Below are positions 54,037 through 61,672 of a stretch of 64,000 bases of DNA, piece by piece. Each line of letters starts with the position of its first letter. The first letter of the stretch is position 1. Both the position numbers and the translations under genes were made by a program. The notes under the pieces were generated by a model. That model was given only the letters and a program-made list of their open reading frames with translations. It searched no databases and was not told the DNA's origin. Origin of the DNA: Bosea sp. 124 (GTDB lineage Bacteria; Pseudomonadota; Alphaproteobacteria; Rhizobiales; Beijerinckiaceae); contig NZ_PZZM01000001.1 of NCBI RefSeq assembly GCF_003046175.1, forward strand, positions 1,435,001 to 1,499,000, read 5' to 3'.

Positions 54037-54054
54037 ATGGAACAACCATTCCAT
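54037..54054. promoter_or_regulatory. Candidate IolR operator (GGAA-N6-TTCC) upstream of the inositol-type operon
   Basis: A perfect dyad ATGGAA-N6-TTCCAT (core GGAA at 54039, TTCC at 54049) lies 55-72 bp upstream of the SDR start in a sharply AT-rich stretch that should hold the promoter. I recall GGAA-N6-TTCC as the site of the RpiR-type repressor IolR in Sinorhizobium inositol operons. No iolR gene is in this window. Confidence 0.6.
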
Positions 54055-54133
54055 TTTTCGAGTCAGCAAGTCAAGGCGGACCACGGCCTTCGACGGGGAA
54101 TGCCCACCGGCCCGGCGGCGGCTCCAAGCTGCT

Positions 54134-55132
54134 TCAGCGCACGGGTTTCTCGCGTTCGGCGCGGGGAGGATGCCCGAAGCGGCGGCGATAGCCGCGCGAG
54201 AAATGGCTGGCGCTGGCAAAGCCGCAGGCAAGCGCGGTCTCCAGCACCGAAAGCGAGGTCTGGCGCAGCAGGTCGCGGGCCCTGTCGAGCCGCAAGCCGA
54301 GATAGTGTTCGCCGAGCGAGCGGCCGAGATGGTGACGGAACAGGCGCTCCAGCTGGCGCAGCGAGACATTGGCCGTGCGCGCCAGCTCCTCGCGCGAGAT
54401 CGGGTTCTCCAGGCTCTGCTCCATGCGGCCGACGACGCGCAGCAGGGGCGCATGGCTGATGCCCAGCCGTTCGCGCAGCGGCATGCGCTGCGGCCCCGCC
54501 CCCTCGCGGACGTGGGTCTGCAGGAACCATTCGCTGACCGCGAGGGCGAGTTCGCTGCCGTGCTCGCGGGCGATGACCGCATGCATCATGTCGAGCGGCG
54601 CCGTGCCGCCGCTCGAGGTCAGGCGGTCCCGGTCGATCTCGTAGAGCGAGCGCCGCAGGTCGAGATCCGGATAATCCTCCAGGAAAGCCGGCGCATGCTC
54701 CCAGTGGATCGTGAAGCGGTAACCGTCGAGCACATTGGCCCGCGCGAGGATATAGGGCCCGCCGGAGACGCCGCCGAGCCTGACCCGGTGCCGCGCCAGA
54801 TGCCTGAGCCAGGCGAAGGTCTGGGGATGCTGGAAGATCGCCGGATTGCCGCCCGCGCAGACGATGACGTAGTCGAGGCGGGTCTCGGTCCCGACCGCGT
54901 GATCGGCGCGGATGCTGACCCCGTTCGAGGCGGTCGCCGGCCCACCGTCGATCGAGACATGGCTCCAGTGATAGAGATCGCGGCCGGAGAGCCGGTTGGC
55001 GGCGCGCAGCGGCTCGACCGCGGAGGCATAGGCCAGGAGCGCGAAGTCAGGAATCAGCAGGAAGCCGACATGGGCCGGCCTTCCTTCGCCATCCTTGTCG
55101 CCAGCAGGCAAGCTCTTGTCGCGCAAGGTCAT
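54134..55132 (-). CDS. gbdR: GlxA/GbdR-type transcriptional regulator (DJ-1/PfpI + AraC helix-turn-helix)
   Basis: This 332-residue regulator has an N-terminal DJ-1/PfpI-like domain (about 20-190, FLLIPDFALLAYASAVEPLRAAN, VCAGGNPA) that binds an effector. The C-terminal AraC double helix-turn-helix (about 225-325) includes ELARTANVSLRQLERLF and ETALACGFASASHFSRGYRR. It is divergent from soxBDAG, as expected for GbdR, which in Pseudomonas activates glycine betaine, dimethylglycine and sarcosine catabolism. The ATG at 55132 has AGG at 9 nt. The 75-bp gap to soxB must hold both promoters. Confidence 0.85.
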   Translation of the reverse strand: MTLRDKSLPAGDKDGEGRPAHVGFLLIPDFALLAYASAVEPLRAANRLSGRDLYHWSHVSIDGGPATASNGVSIRADHAVGTETRLDYVIVCAGGNPAIFQHPQTFAWLRHLARHRVRLGGVSGGPYILARANVLDGYRFTIHWEHAPAFLEDYPDLDLRRSLYEIDRDRLTSSGGTAPLDMMHAVIAREHGSELALAVSEWFLQTHVREGAGPQRMPLRERLGISHAPLLRVVGRMEQSLENPISREELARTANVSLRQLERLFRHHLGRSLGEHYLGLRLDRARDLLRQTSLSVLETALACGFASASHFSRGYRRRFGHPPRAEREKPVR

Positions 55133-55207
55133 GTCCGGCAGCCTATGTCGGCCAATCTGCCGGTGACAAGGCCGTTGACGCTTTCCCGATCCGGAACCGG
55201 ACCCCCG

Positions 55208-56458
55208 ATGCGCTACTCCGTCTTCTCGCTGCTCGCCCAGACGCTCAAGGGCCACAAGGGCTGGCAGCCGACCTGGCGCGACGCCGCGCCGAAACCCGAA
55301 TACGACGTGCTGGTGATCGGCGGCGGCGGGCACGGGCTGGCGACCGCCTATTACCTCGCGAGCCGGCACGGCATCCGCAACATCGCGGTGATCGAGAAGG
55401 GCCATATCGGCTCGGGCAATGTCGGGCGGAACACCACGATCATTCGCTCGAACTATCTGCTGCCGGGCAATACGCCGTTCTACGAGCTCTCGATGAAGCT
55501 CTGGGAGGGGCTGGAGCAGGACCTCAACTACAACGCCATGGTCAGCCAGCGCGGTGTCCTGAATCTCTACCATTCCGACGCGCAGCGCGACGCCTATGCC
55601 AGGCGCGGCAACGCCATGCGACTCGCCGGCGTCGATGCCGATCTGCTCGAGCGCGAGCAGGTGCGCGCTATGGTGCCCTTCCTGGACTACGACAATGCGC
55701 GCTTCCCGATCCAGGGCGGCCTGCTCCAGAAGCGCGGCGGCACGGCGCGGCACGATGCCGTCGCCTGGGGCTACGCCCATGCCGGCGACCGCAACGGCGT
55801 CGACATCGTCCAGAACTGCGAGGTCACGGGCCTGACGCTCGATAACGGCCGGGTCACCGGGGTCGAGACCACGCGCGGGCCGATCCGGGCGAAGAAGGTG
55901 GCGCTCGCGGTCGCCGGAAACTCCTCGCGGGTCGCGTCGATGGCGGGGTTGCGGCTGCCGATCGAGACCCATGTGCTGCAGGCCTTCGTCTCGGAAGGCG
56001 TGAAGCCCTTGATCGACACCGTCGTCACCTATGGCGCCGGCCATTTCTATGTCAGCCAGTCGGACAAGGGCGGGCTGGTCTTCGGCGGCGATATCGACGG
56101 CTACAATTCCTACGCCCAGCGCGGCAACCTGCCGGTGATCGAGGATGTGATGGAATCGGCGATGGCGCTGTGGCCGGGCGTCGGCCGCATCCGCATGCTG
56201 CGGCACTGGGGCGGCGTCATGGACATGTCGATGGACGGTTCGCCGATCATCGACCACACGCCGGTGCAGGGCCTCTATCTCAATGCCGGCTGGTGCTATG
56301 GCGGCTTCAAGGCGACACCGGCGTCCGGCTTCTGCTTCGCGCATCTGATCGCGAAGGACGAACCGCACCCGGTCGCCGCCGCCTACCGGCTCGACCGCTT
56401 CGCGAGCGGCCGTGTGATCGACGAAAAGGGCGCCGGCGCCCAGCCGAACCTGCACTGA
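55208..56458 (+). CDS. soxB: Sarcosine oxidase beta subunit
   Basis: This 416-residue flavoprotein of the DAO family forms the sarcosine-oxidising subunit of heterotetrameric sarcosine oxidase. It has FAD motif VIGGGGHGLATAYYL (about residues 36-50), then GNVGRNTTIIRSNY, a typical SoxB segment, and a C-terminal GWCYGGFKATPASG flavin-contact region. The N-terminus MRYSVFSLLAQTLKGHKGWQP is the family start, which fixes the ATG at 55208 despite a weak ribosome site. A palindromic repeat separates it from soxD. Confidence 0.94.
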   Translation: MRYSVFSLLAQTLKGHKGWQPTWRDAAPKPEYDVLVIGGGGHGLATAYYLASRHGIRNIAVIEKGHIGSGNVGRNTTIIRSNYLLPGNTPFYELSMKLWEGLEQDLNYNAMVSQRGVLNLYHSDAQRDAYARRGNAMRLAGVDADLLEREQVRAMVPFLDYDNARFPIQGGLLQKRGGTARHDAVAWGYAHAGDRNGVDIVQNCEVTGLTLDNGRVTGVETTRGPIRAKKVALAVAGNSSRVASMAGLRLPIETHVLQAFVSEGVKPLIDTVVTYGAGHFYVSQSDKGGLVFGGDIDGYNSYAQRGNLPVIEDVMESAMALWPGVGRIRMLRHWGGVMDMSMDGSPIIDHTPVQGLYLNAGWCYGGFKATPASGFCFAHLIAKDEPHPVAAAYRLDRFASGRVIDEKGAGAQPNLH

Positions 56459-56486
56459 GGCGGATGATGCCTACGCTTCCTCTCCC

Positions 56487-56577
56487 GTCATGGTCGGGCT
56501 TGCCCCGGCCATCCACGTCTTCCTTCGGCGAGACCTGTGTTCAAAACGTGGATGCTCGCCACAAGGGCGAGCATGAC
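56487..56577. repeat. Palindromic intergenic repeat, family A, copy 3
   Basis: This 91-bp copy lies in the 161-bp gap between soxB and soxD. It has terminal GTCATG/CATGAC, right hairpin GCTCGCC/GGCGAGC with loop ACAAG and left hairpin GGTCGGG/CCCGGCC, and it is nearly identical to copy 1 elsewhere. It is transcribed within the sox operon. Confidence 0.8.
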
Positions 56578-56619
56578 GTGGTTGGCACACGCTGCTTTCA
56601 ACGCAGGGGCAACTGAACC

Positions 56620-56895
56620 ATGCGCATCACCTGCCCCCATTGCGGCGCCCGCGACGCCCAGGAATTCAGCTATCTCGGTGACGCCAATCCGAAGCGTCCC
56701 GACGGGCTCGACGCAACGGAAGCCGCCATGCACGACTATGTCTACCAGCGCGACAATCCGGCTGGGCGGCATCGCGAGCTCTGGTATCACGGCGCCGGCT
56801 GCCACGCCTGGCTGGTGGTGACGCGCGACACGCGCAGCCACGCGATCGAGGCCGTCGAGGTCGCCAGCACCGTCAGGTCAGGAGCGGCGGCATGA
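56620..56895 (+). CDS. soxD: Sarcosine oxidase delta subunit
   Basis: This 91-residue zinc-binding subunit has ligands C5 and C8 (CPHC), H57 and C61 (YHGAGCHAW). The RPDGLDATEAAMHDYVYQRDN stretch is typical when read in parts. It stabilises the SoxA-SoxB interface. The ATG at 56620 gives full family length, and the stop overlaps the soxA ATG (ATGA). Confidence 0.94.
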   Translation: MRITCPHCGARDAQEFSYLGDANPKRPDGLDATEAAMHDYVYQRDNPAGRHRELWYHGAGCHAWLVVTRDTRSHAIEAVEVASTVRSGAAA

Positions 56896-59873
56896 GCACG
56901 CAACCCTTCCGCACCCCCGCCGGTGGCCTGATCGACCGGACCCAGGCCCAGACCTTCCGTTTCGACGGCAAGCGCTTCGAAGGCTATGCCGGCGACACGC
57001 TCGCCTCGGCGCTGCTCGCCAATGGCGTCAGGCTGGTCGGGCGATCGTTCAAATATCACCGCCCGCGCGGTATCCTCTCGGCCGGGCCGGAGGAACCGAA
57101 TGCGCTGGTCGAACTCAGGGCCGGCGCGAGGCGCGAGCCGAACACCCGCGCGACGGTTGCCGAGCTCTATCATGGCCTCGAAGCGCGCAGCCAGAACCGC
57201 TGGCCCTCGCTCGCCTTCGACCTGCTCTCGGTCAATGGGCTGGTCGCGCCGACGCTGGTCGCCGGCTTCTACTACAAGACCTTCATGTGGCCAGCGGCAT
57301 TCTGGGAAAAGCTCTACGAGCCGCTGATCCGCCGCGCCGCAGGCCTCGGCCGCGCAGCCGGGCATGAGGACCCCGACCATTACGAGAAGGCCTTCGCCTT
57401 CTGCGACCTGCTGGTGATCGGCGGCGGCCCGGCCGGGCTGTCGGCTGCGCTCGCGGCGGGCCGGGCTGGCGCCCGCGTCATCCTCTGCGACGAGGATTTC
57501 CGCTTCGGCGGCAAGCTGCTGGCCGAAAAACGCGAGATCGATGCGCGTGCCGCCAGCGAATGGATCGCGGATGCGCTGGCCGAGCTTGCCGGCATGCCCG
57601 ATGTCACGATCATGCCGCGCAGCACGGTCTATGGCGTCTACGACCATGGCATCTACGGCGTGATCGAGCGCGTCGCCGACCATCTGCCGGTGCCGCCACC
57701 GCATCAGCCGCGCCAGCGCGCCTGGCGGATCAACGCGAAGCGCGCGATCCTTGCCGCCGGCGCGATCGAGCGGCCGATCGTCTTCGCCGGCAACGATACG
57801 CCCGGCGTGATGCTGGCCGGCGCGGCGCGGACCTATCTCAACCGCTATGGCGTCCAGCCCGGGCGCGAGGCCGTGGTGTTCACGACCGGCGACGATGGCT
57901 GGGCAACGGCACGCGACCTCGCGGCGGCCGGCGTAACCGTCGCCGCGATCGTCGACCCACGCCCGGGGGTCGATACCGCACTTACCCTGCTCGCAGGCAA
58001 GATCGGCGCGCGGGTGCTGACCGGCGTGGTCGCCAGTGCCTCGGGCGGCCGGGCGCTGAGATCCGTCACGGTCCGGGACGCCGCGGGGCGCGAACAGAGC
58101 ATCGCCTGCGACCTGCTCGCCGTCTCGAACGGCTGGAACCCGACGCTGCACCTGACCTCGCATCAGAACACGCGGCCGGTCTGGGATGCCGGCATCCACG
58201 CCTTCGTGCCGGACGCGCTGCCGGCCGGGCTTTTGGTCGCGGGCAGTGCCGCCGGGCGACTGACGCTGCGGCAGGCGCTGGAGGATGGCGCGCGGCTCGG
58301 CGCCGAGGCCGCGACGGATTGCGGCTTTGCGCCAAGACCCGCGCCGCAGCCGCCGAAGACAGATCCGGAGGGCGTCGCGCTCTCGCCGGTCTGGCGCGTC
58401 AGCGGCGGGAAGGGCAAGGCCTTCGTCGATTTCCAGAACGACGTGACCGATATGGATATCGAACTCGCGGCGCGCGAGGGCTTCAAGCCGGTCGAGCATC
58501 TCAAGCGCTACACCACGCTCGGCATGGCGACCGACCAGGGCAAGACCTCGAACCTCAGCGGTCTCGCCATCATGGCCGAGCAGACGGGGAAGACGATCCC
58601 GCAGACCGGCACGACGATCTTCCGGCCGCCCTATACGCCGGTCGCGATCGGCGCGCTGGCGGGCCATCATCGCGCCAAGGATTTCCGACCGGTGCGGCTC
58701 AGCCCCACGCATGAATGGTCGAAGCAGCAGGGCGCCGTCTTCGTCGAGGCCGGGCAATGGCTACGGGCGCAGTATTATCCCAGGCTCGGCGAGAGCGACT
58801 GGCTGACGACAGTCAACCGCGAGGTCCTGGCGGTGCGCGGCGGCGTTGGCGTCTGCGACGTCTCGACGCTCGGCAAGATCGACATCCAAGGGGCCGATGC
58901 GGCCGAGTTCCTCGAGCGCGTCTACACCAATCGCTGGAAGGCGCTGCCAGTGGGCAAGGCCCGCTACGGGCTGATGTTGCGCGAGGACGGCTTCGTGATG
59001 GACGATGGCAGCACCTCGCGGCTCGGCGAGACGCATTTCATGATGACCACCACCACGGCCAATGCCGGCAAGGTGATGCAGCATCTCGAATTCTGCCACC
59101 AGGTGCTCTGGCCCGATCTCGACGTGGCGATGGTCTCGGTCTCCGAGCAGTGGGCGCAGGCCTCGATTGCCGGGCCGAAGGCGCGCGTGGTCCTGCAAGG
59201 CGTGGTCGATCCGCAGCATGATCTCTCGAACGACGCCTTTCCCTATCTGGCGGCGCGCACCGTCACGGTCGGCGGCGGCCTTCCGGCACGGCTGTTCCGG
59301 ATCTCGTTTTCCGGCGAGCTCGCCTATGAGCTCGCCGTCCCGGCCGATCATGGCGACGCCATGATGCGGGCGCTGATGGCGGCCGGGGCAGCGCACGGCA
59401 TCACCCCTTATGGGACCGAGGCGCTCGGCGTGATGCGGATCGAGAAGGGGCATGTCGCCGGCAACGAACTCAACGGCCAGACCACGGCGCGCGATCTGGG
59501 ATTAAGCAAGATGGCATCCTCCAAGAAGGACTATGTCGGCCGGCTGATGGCGAAACGCGCGGCGCTGGTGGAGCCGGAGAGGCCGATCTTCGTCGGCTTC
59601 CGCCCGGTCAACCGCGGCGAGCGGCTGCGTGCCGGGGCGCATTTCATCGCGATCGGCAAGGCGGCCGTGATGGAGAATGACGAGGGCTACATGACCTCCG
59701 TCGCCTATTCGCCGAATCTGAAGCACTGGATGGGGCTCGGCCTGCTAAAGAACGGCTCAGCCCGCATCGGCGAGCGCATCCGCGCCGTCGATCCGGTCCG
59801 CAATGGCGATATCGAGGTCGAGATTTGCCATCCGGTCTTCCTCGATCCGGAAGGAGCACGCCTCCATGGCTGA
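56892..59873 (+). CDS. soxA: Sarcosine oxidase alpha subunit
   Basis: This 993-residue subunit has an N-terminal ferredoxin-like region with FRFDGKRFEGYAGDTLASAL, an NAD/FAD-binding oxidoreductase part (GGGPAGLSAALAAGRAG near residue 175) and a C-terminal aminomethyltransferase (T-protein-like) domain. The latter spans about residues 600-990 and binds tetrahydrofolate and captures the sarcosine methyl group as 5,10-methylene-THF. It is full length for the family. The start overlaps the soxD stop by 4 nt and the stop overlaps soxG by 8 nt. Confidence 0.94.
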   Translation: MSTQPFRTPAGGLIDRTQAQTFRFDGKRFEGYAGDTLASALLANGVRLVGRSFKYHRPRGILSAGPEEPNALVELRAGARREPNTRATVAELYHGLEARSQNRWPSLAFDLLSVNGLVAPTLVAGFYYKTFMWPAAFWEKLYEPLIRRAAGLGRAAGHEDPDHYEKAFAFCDLLVIGGGPAGLSAALAAGRAGARVILCDEDFRFGGKLLAEKREIDARAASEWIADALAELAGMPDVTIMPRSTVYGVYDHGIYGVIERVADHLPVPPPHQPRQRAWRINAKRAILAAGAIERPIVFAGNDTPGVMLAGAARTYLNRYGVQPGREAVVFTTGDDGWATARDLAAAGVTVAAIVDPRPGVDTALTLLAGKIGARVLTGVVASASGGRALRSVTVRDAAGREQSIACDLLAVSNGWNPTLHLTSHQNTRPVWDAGIHAFVPDALPAGLLVAGSAAGRLTLRQALEDGARLGAEAATDCGFAPRPAPQPPKTDPEGVALSPVWRVSGGKGKAFVDFQNDVTDMDIELAAREGFKPVEHLKRYTTLGMATDQGKTSNLSGLAIMAEQTGKTIPQTGTTIFRPPYTPVAIGALAGHHRAKDFRPVRLSPTHEWSKQQGAVFVEAGQWLRAQYYPRLGESDWLTTVNREVLAVRGGVGVCDVSTLGKIDIQGADAAEFLERVYTNRWKALPVGKARYGLMLREDGFVMDDGSTSRLGETHFMMTTTTANAGKVMQHLEFCHQVLWPDLDVAMVSVSEQWAQASIAGPKARVVLQGVVDPQHDLSNDAFPYLAARTVTVGGGLPARLFRISFSGELAYELAVPADHGDAMMRALMAAGAAHGITPYGTEALGVMRIEKGHVAGNELNGQTTARDLGLSKMASSKKDYVGRLMAKRAALVEPERPIFVGFRPVNRGERLRAGAHFIAIGKAAVMENDEGYMTSVAYSPNLKHWMGLGLLKNGSARIGERIRAVDPVRNGDIEVEICHPVFLDPEGARLHG

Positions 59874-60507
59874 CGCCGCGACACCAGCGAACTGGACACC
59901 CCGCGGCGCCTGGGCCGGCATCCTGCAGGACGGTCATCTCGGCGTGGCCGGCACGCCCGGCGTGCGGATCGCAGCGCGCGACGGGCTCGGTATCGCCAGC
60001 CTGATCGCGCCCGGGACCGGCGCGGCCGCACTGACCGCGGCCGTGAAAGCCCGTTTCGGGCTCGACCTGCCGACGAAGCCGGCGATTTCGCACAGCGCGA
60101 CGCATGCGGCCGTGTGGGCCGGACCCGGCCAATGGCTGCTGCTGGCCGAAAACCGCGATGGTTTCGATGACGCGCTGCAGGCGGTGGTGGGTCTCGGCGC
60201 CGTCGCCGAGCAGAGTTCCGGACGCGCCGTGCTGCGCCTCTCCGGACCGAAAGCGAGAGAGGCGCTGGCCAAGGGCTGCATGCTCGATCTCCACCCGGCC
60301 GCCTTCCCGGTCGGCATGGCGGCCTTGACAAGCATCGGCCATATCGGCGTGCATCTCTGGCGGGCCGAGGATGGCCCAGAGGGCGCAGTCTTCGAGATGA
60401 TGGTGGCACGCAGCATGGCCGGCAGCTTCTGGTCCTGGTTGTCCGGCGCGGTGGCGGAGTTCGGCTGCCAGGTCGTCGCGACCGAGGGTTCGACCGGACG
60501 AGGTTGA
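59866..60507 (+). CDS. soxG: Sarcosine oxidase gamma subunit
   Basis: This 213-residue GcvT-like small subunit completes the heterotetramer. It has [36 protein letters not shown] and the [10 protein letters not shown] segments typical of SoxG. The ATG at 59866 has AAGGAG at 9 nt and overlaps the soxA end by 8 nt. The next gene, purU, follows after 88 bp. Confidence 0.9.
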   Translation: MADAATPANWTPRGAWAGILQDGHLGVAGTPGVRIAARDGLGIASLIAPGTGAAALTAAVKARFGLDLPTKPAISHSATHAAVWAGPGQWLLLAENRDGFDDALQAVVGLGAVAEQSSGRAVLRLSGPKAREALAKGCMLDLHPAAFPVGMAALTSIGHIGVHLWRAEDGPEGAVFEMMVARSMAGSFWSWLSGAVAEFGCQVVATEGSTGRG

Positions 60508-60595
60508 AAGCGGCGCGGCGCGCGCACGCCTCTCCCTTGCCGTCCGTCTTCCACCCGTTTCAAGCGAAGGGCCGCCCGATCCGGCGGCGTCAGCC

Positions 60596-61459
60596 ATGTC
60601 CGACCGCAGCGCCATCCTGACCCTGTCCTGCCCCGATCGTCCGGGGATCGTTGCCGCCGTCTCGACGCTGCTGTTCGAGGCCGGCTGCAACATCCTCGAC
60701 GCGCAGCAGTTCGACGACATCGAAACCGGCCGCTTCTTCATGCGCGTCGTCTTCGCCCGGCTCGACGACGCCCGGTCGCATGACGCCATCGCGGCCTCGA
60801 TCGGCGATCTCGCCCAGCGCTTCGGAATGGCCTTCACGCTGCGCGAGCGCGCGACAAAAAAGCGCGTCATGCTGCTGGTCTCGAAATTCGACCACTGCCT
60901 GACCGACCTTCTCTATCGCTGGCGCATCGGCGAATTGCCGATGGAGGTGACGGCGATCGTCTCCAACCATGGCCGCGAGCATATCGCCTCGACCGATCTC
61001 GGCGACCTGCCGTTCCACCATATTCCGGTGACGCGGCAGACCAAGATGGAGCAGGAGGCGGAAATCTGGCGGCTGGTGCAGGAGACCAAGACCGATCTCG
61101 TCGTGCTGGCGCGCTACATGCAAATCCTGTCAGACGGCTTTTCGGCCAAGCTGCTCGGGCGCTGCATCAATATTCATCACTCCTTCCTGCCGGGGTTCAA
61201 GGGCGCCAAGCCCTATCACCAGGCCCATGAGCGCGGCGTGAAGCTGATCGGCGCCACGGCGCATTACGTCACGCCCGATCTCGACGAGGGCCCGATCATC
61301 GAACAGGACGTCGAGCGCATCTCGCATCGCGACATGCCCGACGATCTCGTGCGCAAGGGCCGCGATATCGAGCGGCGGGTACTGGCGCGCGCCGTGCTGC
61401 ACCATCTCGAGGATCGCGTTGTCCTCAACGGAAAGAAAACGGTCGTCTTTCCGGATTGA
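60596..61459 (+). CDS. purU: Formyltetrahydrofolate deformylase
   Basis: This 287-residue enzyme hydrolyses 10-formyl-THF to formate and THF. It has an N-terminal ACT domain (residues about 5-80; [14 protein letters not shown]) and a C-terminal formyltransferase fold (about 88-285) with Asn and His in [16 protein letters not shown] and the catalytic Asp in [11 protein letters not shown]. It is commonly linked to soxBDAG, where it recycles the one-carbon folate produced by sarcosine oxidation. glyA and folD, which often accompany it, are absent here. Confidence 0.93.
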   Translation: MSDRSAILTLSCPDRPGIVAAVSTLLFEAGCNILDAQQFDDIETGRFFMRVVFARLDDARSHDAIAASIGDLAQRFGMAFTLRERATKKRVMLLVSKFDHCLTDLLYRWRIGELPMEVTAIVSNHGREHIASTDLGDLPFHHIPVTRQTKMEQEAEIWRLVQETKTDLVVLARYMQILSDGFSAKLLGRCINIHHSFLPGFKGAKPYHQAHERGVKLIGATAHYVTPDLDEGPIIEQDVERISHRDMPDDLVRKGRDIERRVLARAVLHHLEDRVVLNGKKTVVFPD

Positions 61460-61581
61460 CCCGCATAAAATTGCGAACTCTCGACCGTCGAAGACAAATT
61501 CATTCATTTGCCCCAGACGCCGGGCCGCCCGCCCTGCGATGGGCGCACATTTGCTCTGCGCTGCACAGTTGACGCTTTCGT

Positions 61582-61597
61582 TGGCACATGGCTTGCT
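61582..61597 (+). promoter_or_regulatory. Sigma-54-type -24/-12 promoter upstream of the second peptide-type importer
   Basis: TGGCAC-N5-TTGCT matches the sigma-54 consensus fully: GG at 61583-61584 and GC at 61595-61596 with the required 10-nt spacing. It lies 76 bp upstream of the binding-protein ATG and points toward it, which predicts control by RpoN and an enhancer-binding protein such as NtrC. Confidence 0.65.
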
Positions 61598-61672
61598 GAG
61601 GGCGACCGAGAGGGAAAACGGCGCAGCAAGCGCCGGACGACCGGCATTGAGCTTATGAGTGGAGACATCCCC

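Noticed and set aside
54134..56455. A 773-codon minus-strand frame running from opposite soxB into gbdR
   Set aside because: Only the last 332 codons show family similarity (DJ-1/PfpI plus AraC). The upstream part is antisense to soxB. The gene is called from 55132.
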